Below, in pieces: positions 11,801-22,738 of a DNA stretch of 64,000 nt. The position numbers and the translations under genes are program-made. The stretch is from Desmodesmus armatus (taxonomy: Eukaryota > Chlorophyta > Chlorophyceae > Sphaeropleales > Scenedesmaceae): contig VIIQ02000069.1 in assembly GCA_007449985.2 (NCBI GenBank), forward strand, positions 30,001 through 94,000. Reading direction: 5' to 3'. Each line of letters starts with the position of its first letter. Position 1 is the first letter of the stretch. Below the pieces are notes generated by a model, which was given only the letters and a program-made list of their open reading frames with translations, did no database searches and was not told where the DNA came from.

Positions 11801-13240
11801 TGCCTGCCTCCTGTCCTGGCCACTTCGCTGCCTGCTTGCCTGGCTGCAGACACCACCCTTGCTGAGCTGAACAGCAGTCTGGTGCGTGAGGAGGAGGGCC
11901 TGGTGGCCTGCAGAGGGCTGGTGGCCACTTACACAGGCAGTGTGGGCCAGGGACCCACAGCAGCAGAACTCAATGACAACCAGGTGGGTCAGGACCCTGC
12001 CAGTACTTGCTTTTGGCTCAAACTTATTCAACCATTTGGCATCCTCTTGGATCAATTGTTGAAAGCTTAGCCTGCTGCGTCCTGCAGCGTGGTGCAGACC
12101 CACTCGCTGACAGCGCCTCTGCCGAATTGTGCAGTGTGAGCCTGTTTCTAGCCAACAAACTGGGGCCAATTCCGGCTGCCAAGCATGCCCTCACTGCGTG
12201 ATGCTTTGCTGTGCTGCTGGCACCCTCTTGCGTGGTGCAGGTGTTCCTGCTCCACGTGTCACCAGAGCTGCGGCGCTCATATGAATCGATGCTGCTAAGC
12301 CAGATCGAGCAGGTGGGTGTGGATGTGTCGTTGCATGACGGTCGGCTCCGGGCATGATGCTGGCTGGTGCCTGTGCTGTGTACATTACGTAATGCACATG
12401 CCATCCACATTCCTCAGCTGCTGCTGTTGTCCTTTGTTAGAGAAGTGTGCACACGTCTCCTGTTCATGTGCTGGGTGAATTATGCAGGCAGCGCAAGAGC
12501 AGCGAGCCAATAAGGGTGTGGTGACGACGGCCGTGCGTGGGCCGTCGCGGCCGAAAAGCAGCAGCATAAATACATCTGCAGTATATGCGGAGATGTTCAA
12601 GTCAGCTGTGGATGAGGTGGAGCGCAACCACGCCACCCAGGTAAGACATGCCAAAAAATGCAGGAAGATAATGCTTTGCTGTACTGTCTCTTTAGCGTCC
12701 AACTAGTAGCACCCCTGTTGTGACTTAGTGCTGACACAGCAAGTCACATTCAAAGCTCTTGTATAAATGCAGGCAGGCTGCTTTGCAATATTCAACTGGC
12801 CAGCCAGCTCAGTGCTACGGCATGCTGCACTTGACCAACAGGGTCGCCCAGCACAGCACAAGGCATGCGTTGTGTGTGCAAGTATGTTGCAAAGGTCGCT
12901 ACTTAACTTTGCTTTCTGCTTTGGGTGGTTCATGCAGGTCATCATACCCACCTACTGGCAGCGCCTGTTCCGCATGCCACCGGCAGCAGCAGCCACCACC
13001 ACACTACTGCAGCACGACTTCCACAACAGCTTCTCCTCAACCTTGCTGTTTGGTCAGGAGCTACGGTTGTTTGTTTTTGAAGCGCTGCTGTTCAGCAGCC
13101 TGCACATGACGCTAGGGAACGCAGCAGCGGCTGGATTCATCACGCTGATCGTGCAGCAGTTTGTGGTGTGGGTGCGGCAGCACTTTGGGCAGAACAACTT
13201 GGCCCGCAAGACGTTGGTGGACAGCCACTTTTTGATATGA
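5881..13240 (+). CDS. TMEM67: Meckelin (MKS3/TMEM67), ciliary transition-zone membrane protein
   Basis: Meckelin is a component of the MKS module at the ciliary transition zone, with a Cys-rich ectodomain and several C-terminal membrane passes. Exons: 5881-6048, 6145-6510, 6875-7035 (or from 6863), 7444-7623, 7983-8126, 8376-8484, 8784-8861, 9243-9498, 9747-9940, 10229-10383, 10566-10737, 11002-11151, 11415-11568, 11850-11983, 12241-12312, 12488-12640, 12938-13240. All phases agree and the total is 982 codons, close to the animal protein (about 995). Visible features: a signal peptide (CICLVAFLCYRNPARAQ), Cys pairs such as CKACDQ and CLVCPAG, NLCALQMYSE, FFLDWEKPR, WRTLLVANEWNELQT, FIDLLFLAN, GYYLHGRNQMHH, and the C-terminus KTLVDSHFLI. 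Membrane segments start at WYAWQTILIVLLIVV. It is divergent from the DHQ synthase gene. Confidence 0.95.
11268..11365. repeat. Short tandem repeat in a meckelin intron
   Basis: A unit of about 28-30 bp (caatttgtggcagtggcagtcgc) occurs roughly three times just upstream of the exon at 11415. It has no coding potential and is probably neutral. Confidence 0.7.
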
Positions 13241-13252
13241 GGGTAATCACTT

Positions 13253-13257
13253 TGTAA
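13253..13257 (+). terminator. TGTAA poly(A) signal of meckelin
   Basis: TGTAA lies 12 nt after the TGA stop (gagggtaatcactttgtaaagg). TGTAA is the usual poly(A) signal of chlorophyte algae. The signal is present again in the following tandem copies that share this tail (near 13506, 13770 and 14030). Confidence 0.6.
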
Positions 13258-13274
13258 AGGTAGGCGCAATGCGC

Positions 13275-13492
13275 CAACGACTTCCACAACAGCTTCTCCT
13301 CAAACCTGCTGTTTGGTCAGGAGCGTGTTTGAAGCGCTGTTGTTCAGCAGCCTGCACATGACGCTAGGGAACGCAGCAGCGGCTGGATTCATCACGCTGA
13401 TCGTGCAGCAGTTTGTGGTGTGGGTGCGGCAGCACTTTGGGCAGAACAACTTGGCGCGCAAGACGTTGGTGGACAGCCACTTTTTGATATGA
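13275..13492 (+). pseudogene. Tandem copy 1 of the meckelin last exon (broken)
   Basis: It repeats the last ~225 nt of the meckelin terminal exon, from DFHNSFSS to KTLVDSHFLI and the stop. An 11-nt deletion after FGQE (gagcgtgtttgaag against gagctacggttgtttgtttttgaag) shifts the frame. It is followed by the same TGTAA tail. It lies after the stop of the full gene, so it is non-coding unless spliced in. Confidence 0.85.
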
Positions 13493-13529
13493 GGGTAACC
13501 ACTTTGTAAAGGTAGGCGCGACGCGCCAA

Positions 13530-13755
13530 CGACTTCCACAACAGCTTCTCCTCTACCCTAATGTTTGGCCAGGAGCTGCGGCTATTCGTGTTTGAGGCGC
13601 TGTTGTTCAGCAGCCTGCACATGACGCTAGGGAACGCAGCAGCGGCCGGGTTCATCACGCTGATCGCGCAGCAGTTTGTGGTGTGGGTGCGGCAGCACTT
13701 TGGGCAGAATAACCTGGCGCACAAGACGTTGGTGGACAGCCACTTTTTGATATGA
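13530..13755 (+). pseudogene. Tandem copy 2 of the meckelin last exon (frame intact)
   Basis: The frame is open from DFHNSFSSTLMFGQELRLFV to SHFLI and the stop. Differences from the true exon are mostly silent or conservative (IAQQ for IVQQ, AHKT for ARKT). It has no acceptor AG at the homologous intron position, because the copy begins inside the exon. Confidence 0.85.
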
Positions 13756-13790
13756 GGGTAATCACTTTGTAAAGGTCGGCGCGACGCGCC

Positions 13791-14016
13791 AACGACTTCC
13801 ACAACAGCTTCTCCTCTACCCTAATGTTTGGCCAGGAGCTGCGGCTATTCGTGTTTGAGGCGCTGTTGTTCAGCAGCCTGCACATGACGCTAGGGAACGC
13901 AGCCTGCTGGGTTCATCACGCTGATTGTGCAGCAGTTTGTGGTGTGGGTGCGGCAGCATTTTGGGCAGAACAACTTGGCGCGCAAGACATTGGTGGACAG
14001 CCACTTTTTGATATGA
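13791..14016 (+). pseudogene. Tandem copy 3 of the meckelin last exon (frameshifted)
   Basis: It is the same unit again. A small deletion in the Ala-rich stretch (cagcctgctgggttc against cagcagcggctggattc) shifts the frame before the terminal motif. The TGTAA tail is kept. Confidence 0.85.
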
Positions 14017-14050
14017 GGGTAACCACTTTGTAAAGGTAGGCGCGACGCGC

Positions 14051-14279
14051 CAACGACTTCCACAACAGCTTCTCCTCAACCCTGCTGTTAGGTCAGGAGC
14101 TGCGGCTATTCGTATTTGAGGCTCTGCTGTTCAGCAGCCTGCACATGACGCTAGGAATCGCAGCAGCGGCTGGGTTCATCACGCTGATCGTGCAGCAGTT
14201 TGTGGTGTGGGTGCGGCAGCACTTTGGGCAGAACAACTTGGCGCGCAAGACGTTGGTGGACAGCCACTTTTTGATATGA
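14051..14279 (+). pseudogene. Tandem copy 4 of the meckelin last exon (frame intact)
   Basis: It is open from DFHNSFSSTLLLGQELRLFV to SHFLI and the stop, with IAAAAG replacing NAAAAG. The sequence then diverges from the tail shared by the other copies (ggtaacaagtcaatgg), so the array ends here. Confidence 0.85.
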
Positions 14280-14565
14280 CGGTAACAAGTCAATGGCCAT
14301 TAACAACAGGTCTCAAATCAAAAGGTCTCAAGTCTGACAAGCAATCTGCAAAACCGACCAGCAGCTGTCGCTTGGGTCAAGGTCAAGGTAAGAACACTAT
14401 ACCACCCACGGAAAGAAACGCATTTGCATGGTCTGACACATTTTTCCCCACCCGTGACCTGCACACAGACATAGTGTGTCAAGGATCGCTTTCGTGCACT
14501 ATATCGTCAATCGATCGAGCCCTCCGAAACCACTTTCTTCAGATACATACTTGGACTCGGACGCC

Positions 14566-16600
14566 ATGTCACATCTACTGTCCTTGTCAGATGATTTACT
14601 CAAGCTCATTCTGCAGCATGTACCGTCGCCAGAACGACTGAGCAGCTGCTGCTTGGTTAGCAGGCGGATGCATGCTGCAGCAGTGGCAGCGACAGATGAT
14701 CTCTCAGTTGGAATCTGGCCGGGTTACATACCACGTCATCGCACAGAACTGGTTCTTCAGTTGTTGTCCCGCTGCGGACAGCACTTGACCAGGCTGAACC
14801 TCTGTGAGTTCCCCCCACATGATGCTCCACTTCAGCAGCTGCCTTGCCCCAATCTCCTGGAGCTGTTTCTGACTCATGGCAGCGTGCAGCTGGGAGCATC
14901 TGATGGGTACCCAGGTGTGATTCAGGGGTGTACAAAGCTGACTCGCCTGGAGCTGTGGGACAACAATATCGGCATCCCAGAAGGTGCTGTGCTTGACCTT
15001 TCTGGCCTGGCGCACCTGCAGCACTTGGTGATCAGGCCCAGCACTAAGCTGCATGGGTTATCAGACGCAACCCTGCCGCATTTGCAGGATCTCACACACC
15101 TCCACACCCACAGCAGCTTGAGCACTAGGAACCTTCTGCAGTTGGGCGGCCTCACCAAACTGAAGGAGCTGCTGTTGACAGATTATTTTGATACCACACA
15201 CCCATGGATTGCTCCTGAACCTGATACTGCGGTGGGCCCTAGCAGTGTCCCTGGTCTGGCGTTCCCGGCCTCCCTCGCCACACTCTCCCTGTCAATACCA
15301 ATGGAAGTTGGCATACTGTCTTTGGTCCCCGTAGGGCTGCTGGACCTGAGGGTTGGCAACTTTGTGGATGGTCCCGCTGAGGGTCCTAGTTCACTTTTAT
15401 CCTGCATGGCGCGGCTGCAGCACCTGACTGCACTGTCACTGCGCCCTTATTCCCTCCCAGACTGGCCTCCCCCTGGTCCTGCATACTTGGCTCTGACAGC
15501 CAGCAGCAAGCTGGTGAAGCTTGAGATCTGTCACACTAGCTGCCCACAGGGGGTATGGCCATTTGTGTTCCCTACTTCGTGCAAGCTACCGTACCTGACC
15601 GGTCTCGAGTTTCTAGCTGCAAATGACTCCGGTGCTGACATGCCCTCGTGGTCTGCAGCAGACATATCCAGCCTCGTCAGCTGCTGCCCTAACTTGTGTG
15701 CGGCTGAGACTCTGTCAATGCAGCCTGGCCTGCATGTGTCTGAGCTGCACAAGCTCGCAGCCTTGACGCGGTTGCGTGTGTACTACCACCCCGATGACCC
15801 TGACAACTTCGAGGATTCTGTGAGGGGTCTGGCGGTTGTCAGCCAACTCCTGGACCTAAACCTGAAGCATGACCACAGCCCACATGTCAAGGTTGCTTCC
15901 CTGTTGCCGCTGACAAGCCTCACAGCCTTGATCCGCCTGATCGTCAGGGCTGACGTCAACAGTGACCCTACCTTTGGGGTGCACATCGCATTGTCATCCA
16001 AAGCGCAGGTGAGCCAATGAAGCACGGACACGCTTGCACACTTGTGACATTTCTTGCTAGTGGGTCTCATGCTGATGACTTTGTGGCATCATGTCAGACA
16101 GCATCATACCAGGCAACAGGGTACACACAGCTAGGAGCAATACCGGCAGTGGCAGCTGTTAGAGAATGGCATTACCGGCAGTGGCAGCTGTGAGCCTCAC
16201 ATTCTGAGAATGGCTGTCCATTGTACTGTTACTGTTACGTTCTGGGTGATGTCACTAGTCCGACTATAAGTTGTAGTGTTGTGTAGTCCAAGTTGGCGGT
16301 ATGGGCTCTTCATGCTGCCAGGTTTGCTAAGCTGACAACCCTCAACTTGTGCTGCATATGCTGTAGGCGGGGTGCGCCCCTGATGTATGGCTGCAGCTGT
16401 TGGAGCGCTGTGCTGCAGAACCTGGCGGCCAGTGCACAGCCCTAGCCACAGTGGCACAGCAGCTGGCTGAGCAAAGGGCGGCGATTGCTCGCCAGCAGCA
16501 GCAGATCGCTTGCCTGCAGCAGCAGGTATCAGACCAGCAGCAGCAGATTGCTGGCATGCAGGAGCAGCTGCAGGACCTGCTGGTTCCCCACCAGCAGTGA
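14566..16600 (+). CDS. FLC1: F-box / leucine-rich-repeat / coiled-coil protein
   Basis: Exon 1 is 14566-16008 (481 codons) and exon 2 is 16367-16600 (77 codons), joined in phase 0. Residues 1-45 (MSHLLSLSDDLLKLILQHVP.. CCLVSRRMHAAAVAAT) fit an F-box, the SKP1-binding motif of SCF ubiquitin ligases. Residues ~75-475 are irregular LRRs (HLTRLNL, LTRLELWDN, LQHLVI, LTALSL, LVKLEI). Exon 2 begins APDVWLQLLERCAAEPGGQ and runs into a Gln-rich coiled coil (QQQQIACLQQQVSDQQQQIA). I chose the ATG at 14566 because paralogues start at the same point. An in-frame ATG at 14476 adds 30 unconserved residues. A role in substrate choice for ubiquitination is inferred from the F-box. The reading frame is intact, and this is the only FLC member directly downstream of meckelin. 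Confidence 0.8.
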
Positions 16601-17829
16601 ACATGGGGGGTTGCTGCTGACTGGTATGGGTTGACACGACTGCTGCCTGCATTCAGCAAGGGGCTGCTGCCCTGTGGCTTGATAGCCGTAATCAGGTGGC
16701 TGAGGAATGCTTGATGCATGCATGTATTGACGGGGCATGTTGGCTGACCTGCACCGGCGTAGCTGCTGCAGGCGGTTGTGATGGTCGCCAGCAGTTGCCG
16801 CCATGGCACTGCTTGGGTGTGCGTGACAGCTGTGCAGTACAGACATGGATGTGCAACGTTTGTGTTGGTTGTGGCCTAGGGTGCACACCTGCTGTTGCAA
16901 CTTGCATGATGCAAATTGGTGTGTTCAACTGCCAATGTGGTGGTGTTGATGTTTAGTTTGGCTGGCAGCACTGCCAGTAGACTGCTGGCTGGCGAGCAAT
17001 GTTGGCTAGCAGTAGCCGCTGCTGGTTGGATCAGCTGCTGCCAGCACTTTTTGTAGAGCGCACGGTCTGCGCATGACATTGCTTGCAAGCTGTTGGATGT
17101 GGTTGTCTTGACTCCGCGCGCCACTTCAGTCCCTGCAGCACCCGGCTGCTGAGCAGCAGTGCTGGATGCCCTGTGTGCATGTTGTGGTGGTGCTTGCTGT
17201 GCAAGCTGCTAGCAGCGCTGCGCTGTCAAGAACTTCATTTGAACGCGGTACCTTTGGCATTCTGCTTTCTTGCACACGCGTGATGATCACAGTAGCTGTG
17301 TTGCTTGCCAAGCCAAAGTTTGTGTTTGTCTACTGCGTCAACTGCACAATTATGATAGCGCTGCAGGGGGGTAAATCACACTCACCACCTACAATGTGAA
17401 TGTCAGTGGTAGTAATTACAATGCATCGAGTTTTTAGGCTGGCTGGGTGTTTTGGGCCATTTTCCCAGCTCAAGCCTCAAAGGGTACTACACCTGATGTG
17501 AGGCTGCAGCTGCTGTGCTGTACAACCTGACTGCCAGCCCAGAGCCCCAGCCGCCTTGGCAAGGTCCCACATCCTTGGCTGGTTGTTTTCCCGTAGGCTT
17601 CTGGCTCCCTTGTGACTTCTCAGCTTTAAATTTGTGCAGCTACACACCTGATCATCATGATGCCATCCTGGTGAGTTACCAGGTTCAGGTGGCACCCAGA
17701 GTGCCGCCCTGAGTGCCTATCCTCGTGCACTGCGGTCCGTCACCGCCACCCGCTGTGCCAGGCGGCATTCATTTACCAAAGCTGTCACAGGCAGCTGCCG
17801 CATGCCTACTAGGCCTGTGACACATTCTC
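16601..17829. other. Intergenic with a relic of the FLC coiled-coil exon
   Basis: No complete gene is visible. At about 17490-17560 the plus strand reads cctgatgtgaggctgcagct followed by gctgtgctgtacaacctgac and tgccagcccaga. This is a decayed form of the FLC exon-2 start (DVWLQLLERCAAEPDCQP). The rest shows only short open frames and CTG-rich stretches. Confidence 0.6.
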
Positions 17830-18972
17830 CTACAAATCACGGCAAGCTGTACAAGAACGCACAAGGTGCTTTATGAATGCGATAGCGGTGACGATAACAG
17901 TGGCTGCGATAACAAGTTCTGCCAGGCGCAGTGCGACCAGAAGAAGAAAAATCACCAGAAAGAAGAGAGGAACATAAAAGAGGAGTTTGAGACCAAGACT
18001 CCGCTGCTTTTTCCTCAAGATGCCACTGGCATAAAGCTTGCCCAGGGCCATGGTTGCAGCACTAACAACCTCAGGGTTCTGGCTGCGCTGCAGCACTAAC
18101 AGTGCGTTGGCGCTGCGCGTGCTCTGAGTGCTGATATACGCCAGGTCATAGGCAGACACTTGGTAGAACAGGCCAATGGCATCCATCTTTATAGCATCAG
18201 TGCTTCCAACCTCAAGTAACTCCACAACACGTTTCACAGGGCTGACACCCAGCGACTTGCCCAGCAACTTGCCCAGCAACTCGATCATCCTAGCGGTATA
18301 CGTAGCTTTCGGGCCTGCTATGAGGGGCACATGTGCAGAGTGGCGTGCTAGGATGCGCAGTGCAAATATCGCTGATGCATGTACATCAGGGTATACACTA
18401 TACAGCAAGCTTCTGCTCAGGGTGTGCAGCACACCAGGTGATGCACCAACAAGCACACAGCACTCCTGGCCTGCATCTGCCAGGTTTCCTAGTGTGTAAG
18501 CCGCCAGGCTCTGAACCCCAACATCCGAGCTGTTCAGCAGCCTTGCCAGGCCGTTGATACATCCGGGGGCTGCAACAAGGAGGTCACGTGCAGTACCACT
18601 AACCAACGACATTGAGTGGATTCCTGCAACAGCCTGAAGCTGCAGCTCAGTGTCATTTGACCTGAGCTTTTCCAGCTGGCCATCAAGCGTACCAGCCTGC
18701 ATCTCATCAGCTGTTGCTGCCAGCAACTCCTGAGGAGGGACTGTGCCACGCAGTGACTGCGCCCGCAGACTGTCAACGGCAAGGGATGACATCTGCGAGC
18801 TTTCAGAGGCCTTCACAGTAGCACTTATTGGTAAGTCAAGCTGGCCTGGCGCTGTCGCAAGGTGTAAGGATACCCGGTATGCCAACCATACCACAAAGAC
18901 TGTGGTTGCAATGCAATTGGACACGAGATAAGGGCTCCTTGACACCGCGGGCTCCTTGACTCTTGGTCTCAT
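17830..18972 (-). CDS. Membrane-anchored armadillo-repeat protein (380 aa)
   Basis: It is an intronless frame. Residues ~18-38 (LVSNCIATTVFVVWLAYRVS) form one membrane segment, and ~322-370 (LLFYVPLFFLVIFLLLVALR followed by LVIAATVIVTAIAFI) form one or two more. Between them, residues ~90-310 contain armadillo-type helical repeats: LQAVAGIHSMSLV, CINGLARLLNSSDVGVQSLA, AYTLGNLADAGQE, ASAIFALRILARHS, and VSAATMALGKLYASGIL. Armadillo repeats bind protein partners, so a scaffold role on a membrane is the likely function; the partner is unknown. The C-terminal tail is basic (KHLVRSCTACRDL). No similar neighbour is present, and composition is typical of the window. Confidence 0.75.
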   Translation of the reverse strand: MRPRVKEPAVSRSPYLVSNCIATTVFVVWLAYRVSLHLATAPGQLDLPISATVKASESSQMSSLAVDSLRAQSLRGTVPPQELLAATADEMQAGTLDGQLEKLRSNDTELQLQAVAGIHSMSLVSGTARDLLVAAPGCINGLARLLNSSDVGVQSLAAYTLGNLADAGQECCVLVGASPGVLHTLSRSLLYSVYPDVHASAIFALRILARHSAHVPLIAGPKATYTARMIELLGKLLGKSLGVSPVKRVVELLEVGSTDAIKMDAIGLFYQVSAYDLAYISTQSTRSANALLVLQRSQNPEVVSAATMALGKLYASGILRKKQRSLGLKLLFYVPLFFLVIFLLLVALRLAELVIAATVIVTAIAFIKHLVRSCTACRDL

Positions 18973-20779
18973 TTGTTGTGTCTACGCAGCAGTCAGGCAG
19001 CACAGTGCATGCAGTCAGTTAGACTGACGCAATCACACATGGTAGTTTTGGAGCTCTGAAGCATGTGCTGCAAATGCATCTGCTGCTGCATGTGCTGTAG
19101 CCAGCTTGCCAGCTGTTGACCTTGCAGGGGATCACCTTGGTGCTGAGGCTTCCAACGACGTTCATGTGACACTCTGGTGACTGTCTCCGCAGCTTAGCGT
19201 TGTTCCGACGGCCACGTAGATTCCACGGGGCAAAACGTAAATGTGTACGGAAGCTCGACTGAGGGAAGCAAAGATGATGAAAAGTTCTCAATATCTTCAA
19301 TTAGCTGCAAAGTAGGGCAAGCCAGTCTCGTTGCCTGCCATGTCCGAATGCAGTAGTAAGTACATGCGCTGTAGCACAAACACCGGTGGCTGTAGCAGTA
19401 CTTCAAACCAAAACCACAACACACCACGCCTGCTTCTGCAGCACAGCGTTGCAGCTGCTGCGGAACTTCAGCAACATAGGTGGCCTGCAGCAGACAGAGA
19501 GACAGAGAGGTTGTACTGCTCCACGTACTAGTACTGCTGCACCAATTGTCATTCCATGGGCGCCGCAATTGTGCGCGGAGAGGTGCGTACACAGCCATCA
19601 GGTTGCTCCTGTTGTATCGTGTCGGTGCAACTTGAAGACGGTTAGGCATGCATAGTTTTGGAGGGCATCAAGGAAGCCCTGAAGGACAGATCTGTTCTAG
19701 AAGTCTTTGCCAATTTGACAATCCCTGTCTGTCAACCCCCAACCGCTCCCCCCCTCTACTCCAGTGTGGGAAAACCACAACACAAGCATTGCGGCTTGAT
19801 GAAACATTCAGCTCAAACAGCCTGAGGTGGGTTGGTTTTTTTTCAAGATGCTGTGCAGGGCATGCAAAGTTTTGGACAGTGAGCACAAAATGGGTTGGTG
19901 ATGGTGTGGCATCCTGGCTCAGCACCTCAAGCCATATCCTCAGCGCCACAATGATAAGCCAACCAAGGCAAAAATAGTCCTCACTGAGAAAGTTTTACAA
20001 ATCAAAATAAATAAATAAATAAATAAAAAAATAAAAAAACTCCAACAGCAGCCAGCAGGAACTCAGCTGCCAGAGCGCAACACCCTGCACGACAGTAGTG
20101 TTGTGAAGTGGCTGCGCATCCCCATTTTTGAGGTTCAACATGTGGTGTCCCACTGCTGGTAGGAAGTTCCTGCTGAGTCAGTATCAAGGAGCAAGGTCCC
20201 ACTGCTGGTAGGAACTTCGGAAGTTCATACTGAGTCAGTATCAAGGAGCAGAGTCCTGCGCTCTGCAATAGATCAGAAAGAAGCTGGCACTAAGCGGCAC
20301 ATTAACAGACAGCTTGGTTGGCAGATGGCTGACATCCCGCATGCAGGCCATGACCGTGGCGAGCTCAACAAGCCACCTGGATTGGCCAAGTCCATCCCAC
20401 ATATGGGGGGAGCCCCCTTCCCCCCGCTGCCCCATGCTCTGTGTAACAGCAGCGAACGCTGAACGTTACAAGTACACACAGTTCAACTGTGGGCCTCACA
20501 TCATGTTGAATGGCATTGCCTACCAGGGTTGAGCTGGTTTGAAACACCAAGGTGTGGATATGCCGCATGGCGCACATGCCGCAGGCTGTGGTCAGGGCCA
20601 CGTATGTGTGACACAGCCCCAGCGCACCACACCACCCTGGATTACTGCTGCCGCATCTTTGGACGCAGCAGCAGCAGCTGCAGCTGCGGCTACAGCGCAG
20701 CGATCTGCGCACCCAGGGCCTGCTAAGCTGCAACCTACTGCTGTGCGGATACTATCAAGCCACACGGGCCATGCAGCAT
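18973..20779. other. Intergenic with low-complexity and relic sequence
   Basis: No gene is supported. A minus-strand frame at 19194-19649 (..YVAEVPQQLQRCAAEAG..) looks partly coding, but has no recognisable domain or clear splice context. A TAAA microsatellite lies at about 20005-20038. A 60-bp direct repeat (gtcccactgctggtaggaa) occurs at about 20147 and 20195. Near 20655-20760 the minus strand resembles the Gln-rich FLC coiled-coil exon, probably another relic. Confidence 0.5.
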
Positions 20780-21637
20780 TCAGAAGCCTTTCGCAGACGA
20801 CACCACAACGGCCTGATTGTTGCCGGCAGCACCCCACAAGTCGATGAGGTTGTTGCCATCGCAGCCCTGGATCGACATCCACTCATTGCAAGCCTCAGCA
20901 CGAGCCACGGCCTTGATGTAATACTCTAGAGTGCGCCCAGTAGGCACCAGCTGAAACTGCTGGTTGATGCCGGCTTCACCCCACAGGTCGACTGCAGTTG
21001 CATCTCCACAGCCCTGAACACTCAGGTACTTCCTGCAACCAACAGAGGAGATGTAGTACTTGTCGCTGCTGCCAGGCACCAGCTCAAACCTCCAGCGCAG
21101 GTTGACTGCGCTCACGATGTCTTGCAGCACTGGGCGGTCGTTGGAGTTGCAGGAGGGGGCTGAGAGGTAGAAGCTGCGGCAGGAACCCTGCCTGGCTGAA
21201 GACGATATGCTGTAGACGCCGTTGCTTATGGGGACTGCGCACAATACGTGTGGGGCAAGGGAGCATGGCAGAACACATACACTCAAGGCTTGAGTGCTCA
21301 CAAGTGCAAACACAACCACATGCTGCTTCCTGAGATCTTCTGTTGGCTGTCCGGCCTTGCCCAAGGCAAGGGTCAACGCTGGTGCTGCTTGCTCTAGTGT
21401 TCTGTGCAGAGGAAGTTTTCACCGAAACAAGTCCTGTGGCAGGCTCAGCCTCAACGGCGCTCGTTTCCTGCCCTCGACCACGTAGTCGCCCATGTCGGGC
21501 AGCGACTGCCCCCTCAAGTTTTGCAGGCCTGACTTTATATCCTTATGATTGGACTTACGTGCAAATGCGCTGCATGCAAGCAGCATTGATCCGAGAGCGC
21601 ACAACAACGCGCTGAGCGCCCGACGGGCAGAAGCCAT
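20780..21637 (-). CDS. Secreted protein with ricin-B-type beta-trefoil (lectin-like) domain
   Basis: A first exon (21637 to about 21423) reads MASARRALSALLCALGSMLL then ACSAFARKS, a good signal peptide, and ends near PQDLFR at a possible donor. The second exon (about 21234-20780) holds three related subdomains. Their marks are CRSFYLSAPSC..RWRFELVP, CRKYLSVQGCG..VDLWGEAGINQQFQLVP and WMSIQGCDGNNLIDLWGAAG. These fit RICIN/beta-trefoil lectin repeats, usually involved in binding sugars. The third subdomain stops after NNQ without the FxLVP strand, so the fold looks cut short. There is no catalytic domain, so nothing suggests a toxin. The two exons do not join in phase with the sites I can see, so a small middle exon or another donor is needed. 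Confidence 0.65.
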
Positions 21638-22738
21638 GCTCGAGGTTGTCTGGCCGGACCTGATACAACAGCAAGGAGATAATACCTATACGGCGGGCTT
21701 TACTGCTGAAAGGAGCGCCACTTCGGCTTTTTTTGAGCTGGTCGAGGCAGCAAGGTGCAAGCAGCATTCTGTGAGGTTCCTGTGACCTGCAGGCACGTCT
21801 GGTCGACGCGCCGCGAGTCGCGGATCCTGCGCAGGGTGCGGTGAGAAATTTTCGCGTTCGTCAAGTTGCTACAACGATGGAATATGCACCTCGAGGCGCA
21901 GGCACATAAGCAGCAGCAGCAGCGCCATCTGTAGTACCTGAAGACCATCGGCAGTGCTGCTTGCGTACTATGCAGTCTTGCCAACTTGCGATCTGCAAAT
22001 AAGCAGCTGCCAAGCCATGGACAGCTGGTCTGATGGGCCATGTGGTCGCATGTGAGGTTTGCTTCCGTGGGCATGAGGTCAAGAAATCAGCCAATATGTC
22101 CACGTTGCTTCCCTGCTACCGCTGACCCACCTCACGCTGTGAGTGGCAGTGACCGTCACTGAGGGCTGAGCCCTCAGGGTCTTGCAGCGAGCCTGCTGGT
22201 TATTCAAGTGCCCCAACTATGATGGCAGTGGTGACGACAATAATAAGGTTGGTCTAATTTGACCCTCCCAAACAGTCAGGAGTACCACGAGCACGCATGT
22301 GAGCCAGTCATGTTGGCAGTGCTGATTGCGGCAGGGTGTGAGGTAGGCTGTGAATGCGGTAGCACCATGCATGCTCACACATGCACTACGACTCATGGTG
22401 TGCTTCATGACCTTGCGAATTTGTATGCGGGACAGATTGCAGCCGCCGCTGAACCGTGTGTGCCTCACAACAAACACAGCGAATTTTACAACGGTTGCCA
22501 AGCCATGCAACCTCTGTGGTGAGCCCACAGCCACGCAGTGCACCATGCTCAGCAGGCTGTTGGTGCATCAAGTGCTCACACAATGCAGTCTGCACACTTC
22601 CCGCCACCAACACACAGCACACCACCAGCACCAGGGTCAGGCACCCCAGCACACATGACTGAGCGACAACAAACACAGTCACACAAACACTGCACGACAT
22701 TGCAAGCCACGGATCCTCGGTCTCCTGCAAGGGTCTTC
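21638..22738. other. Intergenic; includes the conserved 3' flank of FLC2
   Basis: 21638-22380 shows no gene. From about 22390 to 22738, read on the minus strand, the DNA matches the 3' flanks of FLC4 and FLC5 for some 300 bp (gtggcttgcaatgtcgtgca, gtgtgctggggtgcctgacc, ctgcattgtgtgagcac). The duplicated unit therefore extends well past the stop codon. Confidence 0.6.

Noticed and set aside
19194..19649. Minus-strand 151-residue frame
   Set aside because: It is partly protein-like, but has no domain, no good start and no phase-consistent splice partner.
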